Shown piece by piece: positions 27,366 to 35,166 of a DNA stretch of 64,000 nt. The translations under genes were made by a program, and so were the position numbers. Source of the DNA: CAWCJL01 sp963795775. Lineage in GTDB: Bacteria; Acidobacteriota; Terriglobia; Terriglobales; Acidobacteriaceae. A model generated the notes under the pieces. The model did no database searches. It saw only the letters and a list, made by a program, of their open reading frames with translations, and was not told where the DNA came from. Position 1 is the stretch's first letter; each line of letters begins with the position of its first letter. Location of the stretch: NCBI GenBank assembly GCA_963795775.1, contig CAWCJL010000005.1, positions 620,001-684,000 of the forward strand, given 5' to 3'.

Positions 27366-28340
27366 ATGATTTTGGCTGTGGTCTTCTCCATCTGCCTGCT
27401 GCTGAGTTTTCTTTGCCTCTTCATTGCGTTGAAGCCCACTCGGCAAGAGAAGGAGATTGCGCGAAGGGTGATTAGCCTGGGCGTCCCAACTGTACGAGAG
27501 CGTGTAACCGAAACCACCGGTACGGCGCATCTGCTGAAGGAACGCAAGCCGGGCACACTTGGGTCGTTTGAGAACGCTCTCGTGCGCTTCCCGTTCTCCC
27601 AAAAGACGGCCCGCTTCATCTCTCAGGCTGATAGCTCGATGAGCTTGTCCACGCTGATTCTGATCACCATCGCCTCAGGTCTTGGCAGCTTTTTTGTAAG
27701 CCGGCTCTTTCTCTCCTTCGTGCCGCTAAATCTGGCGTTAGCCTTGGCAGCAGCTTCGGGGCCTTACGGCGTTCTGGCATTTAAGCGGTCTAAACGCATC
27801 CGTGCCTTCAATATGGGCCTTGCGGACGCGATTGACGCCATCGCCCGAGGTCTCCGCGCTGGGCACTCGATGCTTTCCGCCCTCGAGATGATGGCCCAAC
27901 AGGCTCCCGAACCGATCCGCAAGGAGTTCATGGAGGTCTTCAAGCAACAAAACTTTGGACTTCCGCTCCGCGAGGCGCTGACTCAACTTTCCGAGCGGGT
28001 TCCATCGAACGATTTGCGGGTTCTTGTCACCGCGATGCTAGTCCAGAAAGATACTGGAGGGAATCTCGCGGAGATATTGGACCGCACCGTCGGGGTAATT
28101 CGAGAGCGCTTGCGGATTAAGGGCGAGATCCAGACTCAAACAGCACAAGGCCGCCTCACTGGCTGGATACTCAGCTCGTTACCCATAGTGATGCTCGTGT
28201 TGATCAACATCGTGAACCCGGGATACTCGCATATTTTGCTGGACGATCCAGTCGGCCGTAAGTTGTTGTATGTCGGGATTGGACTCATTGCGACCGGCGC
28301 ATTCTTTATTCGCAGGATCATAAACGGAATCGAGGTCTAA
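27366..28340 (+). CDS. tadB: Tad inner-membrane platform protein TadB
   Basis: The ATG at 27366 is preceded by a strong ggaggtgctcca site; upstream in-frame sequence shadows the end of cpaF. The 324 residues have two hydrophobic stretches at the N-terminus, a T2SS-F domain (FNMGLADAIDAIARGLRAGH, MMAQQAPEPIRKEFMEVFKQ, LVTAMLVQKDTGGNLAEILD) and two C-terminal membrane spans (LSSLPIVMLVLINIVNPGYS, LYVGIGLIATGAFFI). It pairs with TadC to form the platform that couples the ATPase to pilin polymerisation. The stop lies 8 bp before tadC. Confidence 0.95.
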   Translation: MILAVVFSICLLLSFLCLFIALKPTRQEKEIARRVISLGVPTVRERVTETTGTAHLLKERKPGTLGSFENALVRFPFSQKTARFISQADSSMSLSTLILITIASGLGSFFVSRLFLSFVPLNLALALAAASGPYGVLAFKRSKRIRAFNMGLADAIDAIARGLRAGHSMLSALEMMAQQAPEPIRKEFMEVFKQQNFGLPLREALTQLSERVPSNDLRVLVTAMLVQKDTGGNLAEILDRTVGVIRERLRIKGEIQTQTAQGRLTGWILSSLPIVMLVLINIVNPGYSHILLDDPVGRKLLYVGIGLIATGAFFIRRIINGIEV

Positions 28341-28347
28341 GAGTCTC

Positions 28348-29250
28348 ATGCCAGTGCTGGCTGTCATCGCGTTCGCCATTTTCGTGTTCTGCTCTGTCGG
28401 CGCGCTACTTACGTTCCTGCTCGGGCGGCGTTCGCGTTCGGAGCGACGCCTGTTGGAGGTGATCCGGCGCCCGGAGGCGCAGAGCGGAGGCTTCAAGTTC
28501 AAAGAGGGTACGATCGGTAGGCTCCTCTCCTCAGTGAAGGGCCTGAGAGCGCACTTGGGACTGGCACAGGATGAAGTTCTGCTGCGTCGCTTCTCAGGAG
28601 CCGGCATAAAGGCTGCAAACGGGGCCGACATGTATTTTGGCGCGAGAATCCTCTGCCCTGTTGCGGGTCTCATTGGCGGAAGCTGTATTCCCGGCCGCAG
28701 TTTCTTTTGGGCCCTTGCCTTGGGTGCGGTAGGCTACCTGGTTCCAGATCTCTGGCTTCGCCGTCAGACCAAACTCAGGCGAGAGCGCATCCGAAAGGGC
28801 ATTCCGGATGCAATTGATCTGCTTGTCATCTGCGTCGAGGCAGGATTGGGTCTCGACCAGGCGCTTCTCCGTGTGGGCCAGGAGTTGAACCTCAGCTATC
28901 CGGAACTGAACGAGGAACTCCTGCACATCAATCGCGAACAGAGAGCGGGGAAGCCGAGGTTGGAAGCTTGGCAGGCCCTAGCCGACCGTACTGAACTAGA
29001 CGAGTTCCGATCTTTCGTGAACATGCTCACCCAAACGGACCGGTTCGGGACTCCCATTGTGCGGGCCCTGAGCCGCTTCAGTGACGAGTTGAGGATGAAG
29101 CGGCGGCAGAAAGCAGAGGAAAAGGCAGCAAAGACGAAGATTAAAATCTTGTTTCCTTTGGTTCTATTTATCTTTCCGTGCTTATTTATCGTACTTCTTG
29201 CGCCCGCGGTGCTCAGCGTAGGAAAAAACCTGCAATCCATCCATCAATAG
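28348..29250 (+). CDS. tadC: Tad inner-membrane platform protein TadC
   Basis: A 300-residue paralogue of TadB. It has an N-terminal membrane span (VIAFAIFVFCSVGALLTFLL), a hydrophobic pair near 110-140, and the T2SS-F domain with GIPDAIDLLVICVEAGLGLD, RVGQELNLSYPELNEELLHI and LTQTDRFGTPIVRALSRFSD. The final span is LFPLVLFIFPCLFIVLLAPA. It is the last recognisable Tad gene. No TadE/F/G pseudopilin or TadD gene follows, which is unusual for a complete Tad locus. Confidence 0.95.
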   Translation: MPVLAVIAFAIFVFCSVGALLTFLLGRRSRSERRLLEVIRRPEAQSGGFKFKEGTIGRLLSSVKGLRAHLGLAQDEVLLRRFSGAGIKAANGADMYFGARILCPVAGLIGGSCIPGRSFFWALALGAVGYLVPDLWLRRQTKLRRERIRKGIPDAIDLLVICVEAGLGLDQALLRVGQELNLSYPELNEELLHINREQRAGKPRLEAWQALADRTELDEFRSFVNMLTQTDRFGTPIVRALSRFSDELRMKRRQKAEEKAAKTKIKILFPLVLFIFPCLFIVLLAPAVLSVGKNLQSIHQ

Positions 29251-29255
29251 TCGCA

Positions 29256-29285
29256 GTACGGTGACCTGATCGTGGAGGTCAGGTA
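29256..29285. other. Imperfect hairpin just after tadC
   Basis: gtacggtgacct and aggtcaggtac form a stem with one mismatch or bulge and an 8-nt loop (gatcgtgg), starting 6 nt after the tadC stop. There is no T-run, so it is not a standard intrinsic terminator. It could be an mRNA-stabilising or attenuating structure between the Tad genes and the microproteins. Confidence 0.35.
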
Positions 29286-29400
29286 CTGGCTGGTGACCCG
29301 GTATGCTCTGATGACCACTCCGGGTCTAACCATACAGGTCTGATTCGCGAGGACCTGGAGTTGTAGCTGTGATGAAGGCCATCTCAGGAAGGGAGATGAT

Positions 29401-29493
29401 ATGGATGAAATGACACTCGTTCGGATCGCAGCTGGCGTCTTGGCGGTTGTGGTGGCCTGCGTTCTCATTTACCGAAGAAAAAGAGCGGCATAA
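29401..29493 (+). CDS. 30-residue single-span membrane microprotein, copy 1
   Basis: The ATG at 29401 follows aagggagatgat, a good ribosome-binding site. The peptide opens MDEMTLVRIAAGVLAVVVAC and closes VLIYRRKRAA. It is one hydrophobic helix of about 17 residues with an acidic N-terminal cap and a strongly basic C-terminal tail, predicting an inner-membrane protein with the tail in the cytoplasm. A paralogue with the same tail follows at 29615. The pair lies between tadC and a DUF192 gene in the same orientation. A role in the pilus platform is only a guess. Confidence 0.6.
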   Translation: MDEMTLVRIAAGVLAVVVACVLIYRRKRAA

Positions 29494-29614
29494 CTCCCCA
29501 TGTTTCATTGCAGAGCTTCGATCACAGCTGATGAAACTCCCAGGCCTCACATCCTGGGTCGCGGCTCGGTCGGCAACTTAATCTTCAGAACAACAGATAA
29601 GGAGATGTAAACGG

Positions 29615-29707
29615 ATGGACTCCTACGTATTGGTCCGAATTACGGCAGCGATTTTGGCTGTGGTCGTCGTCGGTGTACTGATCTACCGTCGCAAGCGAGC
29701 GGCATAG
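29615..29707 (+). CDS. 30-residue single-span membrane microprotein, copy 2
   Basis: The ATG at 29615 is preceded by a textbook ataaggagatgtaaacgg site. The peptide opens MDSYVLVRITAAILAVVVVG and closes VLIYRRKRAA. Compared with copy 1, the MD start, the VRI segment, the AVVV core and the entire last ten residues are kept while the DNA has many silent and conservative changes. This pattern points to selection on the protein. The stop lies 26 bp before the DUF192 gene. The low size means automatic gene callers would usually miss it. Confidence 0.65.
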   Translation: MDSYVLVRITAAILAVVVVGVLIYRRKRAA

Positions 29708-29733
29708 AGCCGCACGAGTACTCAGGGTATCTC

Positions 29734-30099
29734 ATGAGAGAGATTACTGTTCGAAACGTTACAAAGGGTAACATTATCGCTTGCCATGTTCGCCTGGCCA
29801 GCACGGCGTTAACACGCCTCGTTGGCCTACTTGGGAGAAAAGGGTTGGGCGTAGATGACGGCATTCTTATCATGCCGTCATCTGGCGTCCATACCTGCTT
29901 CATGAGATTCAAGATTGACGTAGTCGCACTCGACAAAAACATGCGGGTAGTCCGGACTTGGCGCGCCTTGGGCCCGTTCCGATTCACATCCATCAGCCTA
30001 AAAACCGCTTCCGTGCTAGAGCTTCGCGCAGGGCAGATTGACGCCTTCCAGATCGAAAGCGGTGACACCCTTGCGATTTCTGAAAATTTTGAAGCCTGA
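29734..30099 (+). CDS. DUF192 protein
   Basis: A 121-residue protein starting MREITVRNVTKGNIIACHVR. It shows the DUF192 signature: LTRLVGLLGRKGL, then GILIMPSSGVHTCFMRFKID with the conserved H-T-x-F-M, then VVALDKNMRVVRTW and a final AGQIDAFQIESGD. The family's biochemical role is unknown. The protein lacks a signal peptide here. It is often placed beside Tad loci in Acidobacteria-like genomes (my recollection of the family's context), which agrees with its position directly after the Tad genes and microproteins in the same direction. Confidence 0.85.
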   Translation: MREITVRNVTKGNIIACHVRLASTALTRLVGLLGRKGLGVDDGILIMPSSGVHTCFMRFKIDVVALDKNMRVVRTWRALGPFRFTSISLKTASVLELRAGQIDAFQIESGDTLAISENFEA

Positions 30100-30472
30100 T
30101 CGCTCCAGCTTCGGCGGATCGCCGGTCAGTCACAGGATGTTATTGAGCCCGATAGACGAGGCGCCAGCAGTTCGACTGGATGCTGAGCGATCACGGCATG
30201 TGTATCCCACGGCTTCGCGGGTCCCCAGAATCGATCTGCATTTTGCTAACCGCTCAAATTGCGGAGGTGGTCCATTCCTGGTCGGGGGAGTCGCGCACTC
30301 ATTCCTAATCGACTCTCGTGGATGTTCCGGCGACGGAGAGGCTATGCGGCCCTTTCCGTCCGGCCAGTCGTACGTGCTCTCACTTAGAATAAGCCGCGTG
30401 TGCCGTTGTAGTGTTCTAGTGATCCCCCACGAACGGCTTGAAGTAGATGCCCATTTCCATTCCCCCGGCTCG
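30100..30472. other. Intergenic region between converging genes
   Basis: The DUF192 gene and the minus-strand HNH gene point toward each other here. No gene is supported and no clear intrinsic terminator was found by eye. Confidence 0.45.
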
Positions 30473-31414
30473 CTATCGGAATACGTTCTCGGCGTGGTAC
30501 AGAAGATGTGATGTGTTCGGCATCGCGGCCGGGTCGATCGGCACTGAGAGCGGTAATCCGTCGAGTGCATAATAGTGCCGGCCGTTCTCAAACTGCTCGC
30601 GAATGCGACTACTGACCATGACTCGCCTCTGGTCCGGATCGATTCCGATGTATCCGCGGTCGAAGAGGGTATCAACATCACTCCGCAGGAGGAGCCCGTT
30701 TGGGAGCTCGTGTTCGCCGCCGTCCGCATACGGCCTGATGTGCGCTGCTTCGAGAACGGGTAGCGTTCGTTCGCCCGTGATCGCACACCGCTGTTTGTAT
30801 GCATCTGTCACGAGCACACGGAATGACCCCTGACCCAAGCGGGGGTGCACCAAGCTCGGCGTGCCGAAGCGGGCTGCTTCGGCTGCACCGACGAGGGCCG
30901 GCCCGGGATTTGCCTGCCGAGCTCGCGTGACCATGAGACGTTCGCCGACCTGGTTCCAAAGTTGGCGACCGGCAGGCGTTGAGGTGTCATAGCTCTTGCC
31001 TTGAACCGTGTTCAACCTGAAGTCCTCGGAAACACCAATCCAGTCCGACTCCTTCCAGAAGAAAGGTTCCTCGAGCAGAATGCACCCGATCTGAGGGTCT
31101 TCACCTGGCACAAACGGGGTGCGCCGGTACTTGGCGACGCGGCCTCGCACTTCAGCAAGTGAGCGCGCCCCGTTGGCTTCCCCGAACGCATCCCAAGCCA
31201 GGCTGACTGGGAGCTGTATGAATTTGGAAAAGAAGCCGCCGCCCGCAATGAAGTTGCGAGGTGCATGCAGCTTGAAGAGGAAGATCTCCCCGGGCTGTAG
31301 TACGCGAAACTTGCCCTCTGGAGACGGCTTCCAGAAGTTGACCTCTTCGACTGCTTGCTTGACGGCGTGAAGACTCCACCAGTCCCAATCTGTGATCCCG
31401 ACGTATAGCTTCAT
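30473..31414 (-). CDS. HNH endonuclease with N-terminal EVE/PUA-like domain
   Basis: A 313-residue protein. Residues 1-100 (MKLYVGITDWDWWSLHAVKQ, FRVLQPGEIFLFKLHAPRNF, GGGFFSKFIQLPVSLAWDAF) resemble a PUA/EVE-type small-ligand fold, which in restriction enzymes reads modified bases. Residues 196-262 are an HNH domain: Cys210, LEAAHIRPYADGGEHELPNG with His225 and Asn239, and LLLRSDVDTLFDRGYIGID. The D-V-D-T-L-F-D segment carries Asp where many relatives have His (D-x-H-x-L-F-D). The gene lies 22 bp downstream of the exonuclease VII-like gene and is probably co-transcribed. A role in restricting modified foreign DNA is an inference. Confidence 0.8.
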   Translation of the reverse strand: MKLYVGITDWDWWSLHAVKQAVEEVNFWKPSPEGKFRVLQPGEIFLFKLHAPRNFIAGGGFFSKFIQLPVSLAWDAFGEANGARSLAEVRGRVAKYRRTPFVPGEDPQIGCILLEEPFFWKESDWIGVSEDFRLNTVQGKSYDTSTPAGRQLWNQVGERLMVTRARQANPGPALVGAAEAARFGTPSLVHPRLGQGSFRVLVTDAYKQRCAITGERTLPVLEAAHIRPYADGGEHELPNGLLLRSDVDTLFDRGYIGIDPDQRRVMVSSRIREQFENGRHYYALDGLPLSVPIDPAAMPNTSHLLYHAENVFR

Positions 31415-31436
31415 CGATTTGCGATGTTTACTGAAT

Positions 31437-32570
31437 CTAGTATCGACCGTTTCTGTACACCAACAATAGGATCACGAGCAATAAGAGTGTGCTGAGAAGG
31501 GCTATAGTGCCAAGGAGTGCTTTCTGCCTCCTGTCCGCCTTCTGCCGTTGCAGTTCCCTATCACGAGCATTGGAATCCTTTTGCTGCTGAAGCTGTCGTT
31601 TGCTTTCATGCAGTTCTTTGATCTGGGCTTCAATGTGCAAACGCTCGCTCCGGGCTTCGAGCGCCGCCGCATAAGAGGCGCCGAAGTCGGAAGGGGTCGC
31701 AAAGATATCATCTGCGTACTTGTCGAGCAGGGTCACGTCCGTCGAGTGTCCGATCGCGGCATAGAAGGGCTTCTTGAGTTCCAAGAGACCCCTTATGAGC
31801 TGCGGATCACTCCAAAGGACAAAGGACGGCGGATCACCGCCGCCGCGCATCAGGCAGAAACCGTCAAACCGCTGCACAACGGATCTAACTTCTCGCAATA
31901 GGGTGTCGCAGTCGCTGGCCCGGATGACTCTGGTCTCCAGAGGTGCCTCCAAACGGCGCGCGAACGTAGTGGAGGCGTCCTGAATGCCCCTTTCGGTTCC
32001 GATGAGCACCAGATGCTTCTCCGGCCCGCTGCTGATGAATCTGTTCAGGGGTACTTTCGCTCCTCTTGGGGGCAGGGACTGTAGATGGATGGTCGCCTTC
32101 TCAGCCGGTGTCCAGCGCCCGATCATATCGCCTACGAGTTGGAGCTCGAAACCTGATCTTAGCTTGGAGGAGCTGAGCTTGAGTGCCCCCTGCAAGACAA
32201 CGAACTGATCGGCAGGAGACGGAGCGGACTCGGCCGAACATACAAAACTCATAGACATCTGCCCATCCGGTTCTCCGAGCTCGCCGTAGATCCGTTGTGT
32301 CGGCCCATCTTTCGGAAATGGCCGCAGATCTCCAATGATCTTTCCTTTAACCTTGATGAGCTGGCGGAACTCGGTTGCCTCAATTTGTCCCTTCACATGC
32401 TCCATCAGCGCTCGGACGCCGATCGGACTTTCCATCGTAGTAGGTTTCATCGACCCTGGCCCATACTGATCTGACATAGTAGGCAATATTGCAGCATCGC
32501 GACTTCCACGTCTAATCCGGGCACGGCGAACAAAATCCACAGGTCCGATGATCGCCTTTTGTTCGCTCAT
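31437..32570 (-). CDS. Membrane-anchored exonuclease VII large-subunit-like protein
   Basis: A 377-residue protein with, in order: a ~55-residue leader; an OB-fold-like region (QLIKVKGKIIGDLRPFPKDG, QRIYGELGE, FVVLQGALKL) at 65-170; a core at 185-305 with LVLIGTERGIQDASTTF, MRGGGDPP (241-248), AAIGHSTDVTLLDKYADD (271-288) and ATPSDFGAS (291-299); a coiled coil at 305-345; and a C-terminal membrane span (351-371) ending YRNGRY. The RGGG, GH-x-T-D and A-P/T-P-S motifs mirror XseA, the ExoVII large subunit, which degrades single-stranded DNA. XseA itself is soluble and larger, and no xseB is adjacent. Starts at Met32 or Met41 are possible. Nuclease activity and membrane anchoring are inferred. 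Confidence 0.7.
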   Translation of the reverse strand: MSEQKAIIGPVDFVRRARIRRGSRDAAILPTMSDQYGPGSMKPTTMESPIGVRALMEHVKGQIEATEFRQLIKVKGKIIGDLRPFPKDGPTQRIYGELGEPDGQMSMSFVCSAESAPSPADQFVVLQGALKLSSSKLRSGFELQLVGDMIGRWTPAEKATIHLQSLPPRGAKVPLNRFISSGPEKHLVLIGTERGIQDASTTFARRLEAPLETRVIRASDCDTLLREVRSVVQRFDGFCLMRGGGDPPSFVLWSDPQLIRGLLELKKPFYAAIGHSTDVTLLDKYADDIFATPSDFGASYAAALEARSERLHIEAQIKELHESKRQLQQQKDSNARDRELQRQKADRRQKALLGTIALLSTLLLLVILLLVYRNGRY

Positions 32571-32703
32571 GTGGCATATTTAGTCCGAATGGGCGTGATC
32601 GTTCGCAACCAATTGGTCATCACCTGCGGGGAGGGGGGCCCTGATATGCCGGGAATCAAACGCGAGCACCTCGCGTTGGTCCGGATGAGCTTTCGCCCGG
32701 CAG

Positions 32704-32868
32704 TTAAGCCAGCGGCATTCCGGGATTTCCATCGGCATGCTGGATCGGCTGACTTGCTTCCGACTTAGAGGCTTTGGAGGGGAAGTGGAACCTGCTCGCA
32801 ATCCAGTACCCGCCCAAAAAGAGCACTCCCACCCCAACCGGAACAAGTCTTAGCAAGCCGCCCATCAT
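32704..32868 (-). CDS. Small single-span membrane protein
   Basis: The start codons at 32868 and 32865 (MMGGLLRLVPVGVGVLFLGG) lie just after a strong ggggagg site. The 54 residues comprise one hydrophobic helix (VPVGVGVLFLGGYWIAS), then a basic-polar tail (RFHFPSKASKSEASQPIQHA). It is not recognised as a known family. The precise site placement and clean hydrophobic profile support it as a real short gene. Confidence 0.5.
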   Translation of the reverse strand: MMGGLLRLVPVGVGVLFLGGYWIASRFHFPSKASKSEASQPIQHADGNPGMPLA

Positions 32869-32948
32869 GCGTCCTCCCCGGAAAAAACCTTGTAATCGTT
32901 TCGGATGCAAACTTGGTGGAAGAGTGGCTCAGATGTTTTATGGTCAGC

Positions 32949-33269
32949 TCATTCAATGGCCCGCTCCAGAGCACGGACGAGGAATTGGGGAGCATGATCC
33001 TGACCGTAAGCGAGCCGGATCACTTCGACCTCCGGATGGATTGCGCATAGGAGCTCAGCGAGTTCTCTCTGCTCGGTCCCACTCAACGTCTGGCATAAGA
33101 CAACAACCCGACAATCAGTGCGCCAGAGGCAGAGGACCGCTTCCGCCTCGCAACAGGCAACGTGGATTCGCCAACCGGCCTTCTTCAATACATCAGCGCG
33201 GGTCGCCAGGAGAATGGCGTCTTTGCCGACGAGCAGAGCACAACGCGCTTCGGAATAATCGGCACCCAA
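32949..33269 (-). CDS. Degenerate response-regulator receiver-like protein
   Basis: A 106-residue protein following the receiver pattern: AILLATRADVLKKAGWRIHV, then EAEAVLCLWRTDCRVVVLCQ, then ELAELLCAIHPEVEVIRLAY. The phospho-acceptor Asp expected after the third strand is replaced (VVVLCQTL), and the Lys of the fifth strand is not present, so it cannot signal by phosphorylation in the normal way. Such pseudo-receivers can act through protein contacts. It stands alone, with a small membrane protein gene downstream on the same strand. Confidence 0.55.
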   Translation of the reverse strand: MGADYSEARCALLVGKDAILLATRADVLKKAGWRIHVACCEAEAVLCLWRTDCRVVVLCQTLSGTEQRELAELLCAIHPEVEVIRLAYGQDHAPQFLVRALERAIE

Positions 33270-33634
33270 GGGGGCATTCTCATCACGGGCCCGAAGATTG
33301 CAATGCGAGACAAACGATATACCAGAACTGTTGCGTTTGGGTATGACTTTGTTGAGAAATCGTCGAAGGCTATGATTTCGGGTGTTCCGCGATGGACCGC
33401 TCCCCCTTTCTCACACTCTGATGGAGCTACCGGGCGCCACTCTAGGGTGAATACGAAGGCCTTCCCCTCTCGTTTGCATTCGCCTCCATCTCCAACATAT
33501 TCCCACGTGCCCCAATCAATTCAACGGGACCTTAACATCAGGAGAAGCCTCAGAAGCGAACCAAAGAGGTGCCTAGACTTCTCCGACAACATGTCTCTTG
33601 AGTATGGCAGTGGCGTGTTGGATTAGCTCTCGGA
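33270..33634. other. Intergenic region between divergent small genes
   Basis: Holds the presumed promoters of the receiver-like gene (minus) and the PilZ gene (plus). No other gene is supported. Confidence 0.45.
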
Positions 33635-34120
33635 ATGATGGATCACCCTGACAAATCGGCGCGGTGGAAATCCTCCTACTTTCGTAACTTTGAGGCTACT
33701 GCACTTCGGACTATGCTTCTCCGTATGACAAATCAGATCCGGTTGGTAGCAGAGGACCAGGCGGTCCGCCGATGGCAGCGACTGCGGCTCGATATCCCAG
33801 TTTGCCTTGTAGTCGGAGCACCGGAAAAGGCTCAGCTCGTAAGCGCACGTCTTAAAGATGTGAGCGAGGACGGGGTCGCCATCTTTGCAGGCATCGAGTT
33901 GGCTGTCGACACTGACGTTCAACTTGAGTTCACCCCTCCGTTCCATCGGGGGCCTCTGCGGGTCCGGGCGGTTGTGAGGAATCGGCGAGATTACGCGTAC
34001 GGGCTCGAATTTCTCCCCAGGGATGGCAAAGAAACGCGAATTCTGCTGGAGTTCAGGGCACTGCTCCTTGCGATGGGGACCGAAGGCAAAGGCAGCCCTG
34101 ACGACCGTCGCTGGATCTAG
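33635..34120 (+). CDS. PilZ-domain protein (c-di-GMP receptor candidate)
   Basis: The frame opens at 33635; the ATG at 33725 (MTNQIRLVAEDQAVRRWQRL) is a likely true start because the first 30 residues are not domain-like. The PilZ domain runs from RRWQRLRLDIPV, with the R-x3-R arm, through ARLKDVSEDGVAIFA, with the D-x-S-x2-G motif, to LRVRAVVRNRRDYAYGLEFL. Both c-di-GMP-binding motifs are intact, so ligand binding is plausible. In a window carrying pili and exopolysaccharide genes it could tie adhesion to c-di-GMP, but no direct partner is adjacent. Confidence 0.78.
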   Translation: MMDHPDKSARWKSSYFRNFEATALRTMLLRMTNQIRLVAEDQAVRRWQRLRLDIPVCLVVGAPEKAQLVSARLKDVSEDGVAIFAGIELAVDTDVQLEFTPPFHRGPLRVRAVVRNRRDYAYGLEFLPRDGKETRILLEFRALLLAMGTEGKGSPDDRRWI

Positions 34121-34381
34121 CGCCGCGGGAGTGATTGAAAGATGTTCTGCTTGTTTGGTCTGGTCCTCTCAGAACAAGCTCAGCGAGACTCCTGCTGGCG
34201 TGTCCCTTAGCATTTCCACGTACCGCGCAAAAGAGCCGATCGTTGCGCAGGTACAACCTACTCCTACGCGGCCCCGACATTATGGTCTCCATGTCAGAGC
34301 TTCATAACCAACTAACACATCCGTAATGTGAAAAACAAATTCAGCGACGGAGTAGATCAGGTTCACTGATAGTCTGCGTGC

Positions 34382-34636
34382 ATGCCTTGTGAGACGGTAT
34401 GTCGGGTGCGCAACGAGCTCGGATGGGCGCTCGCAAAATCTGTACGCGCTTACGCTACTGCTCTGCGCGGGGAGAGTATCGGACTCGCAAAGCTTGCCAT
34501 AGCAGAAGCCCGGAAAGCGATTGACGAGCATGAAAACCACTGCCGCACCTGTAAGCACAGTGCGACTCAGGATTCAAAGGGGAGCGGGTCAGCATCCAGG
34601 CTCCGTTCCAGCCCGGAACAGGGCTTCTGGATGTGA
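34382..34636 (+). CDS. Small protein with H-x3-C-x2-C motif
   Basis: An 84-residue frame, MPCETVCRVRNELGWALAKS, then GLAKLAIAEARKAIDEHENH and CRTCKHSATQ. The A-x2-E-H-x3-C-x2-C end recurs in the gene at 35289 (AVSEHRSSCSQC), suggesting a small family with a long amphipathic helix capped by a possible metal site. No family name is known to me. The residues after the motif look disordered. Confidence 0.4.
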   Translation: MPCETVCRVRNELGWALAKSVRAYATALRGESIGLAKLAIAEARKAIDEHENHCRTCKHSATQDSKGSGSASRLRSSPEQGFWM

Positions 34637-34808
34637 CTGCGGATGCGGTGGCCATGGAAGCCTGCCCATCTGGTCGTGATGCTCGCTGCCGATTGTCGGA
34701 CCTCGATAGAATCACTGCGCCTGAGCTCCCGCAATTGAAATGGGGGGTTCTCTGACCTAAACACTGGCGCCGGCACGCTGAGTGCCGAGGAGAGGGAAAG
34801 TGAATTTG

Positions 34809-35114
34809 ATGAAGCGGCGAGACATGCTCACAGTATTTGCCGGAGCTTTAACTGGTAGCGTCATGCTTGCTGGGAAGGGAACCGCTCAGCAATTGAGTCA
34901 GGCAGCGGCCTTGCCGAAAGTGGTCGATCGGAACACACTGCAGGAAGCTCTGTTGAGCCTATCTCCCGAGGAAGGGGGAATCCATGCGCACGACTGGAAC
35001 CCAACGGAACTCGCTTTGCCGAGTTCCAATGGTCTTCCTTCGAAGCTTTCGATTTGCCGGATATGTAAAGCGATAGGGCTTCCGGATGCAGGGGAGGAAG
35101 GTGCGGGCAAGTGA
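34809..35114 (+). CDS. Small Tat-signal protein
   Basis: The start at 34809 (MKRRDMLTVFAGALTGSVML) gives a Tat-like signal: K-R-R-D-M-L followed by a hydrophobic segment and A-G-K-G-T-A-Q. An upstream in-frame ATG at 34782 would add nine residues. The mature part is about 75 residues with ICRICKAIG near the end, a Cys-x2-Cys pair that could hold a metal or cofactor. No family is recognised. Export through Tat is inferred from the signal. Confidence 0.5.
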   Translation: MKRRDMLTVFAGALTGSVMLAGKGTAQQLSQAAALPKVVDRNTLQEALLSLSPEEGGIHAHDWNPTELALPSSNGLPSKLSICRICKAIGLPDAGEEGAGK

Positions 35115-35166
35115 ACCGGGGAGATCTGTGCCTTTGACCTCCTGAACCGCCCGTTCACCGATATAT

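Noticed and set aside
32949..32990. CRISPR-like or tRNA features in the window
   Set aside because: No regularly spaced direct repeats and no cloverleaf-like sequence were recognised anywhere in the window by eye; absence cannot be proven without a search tool.
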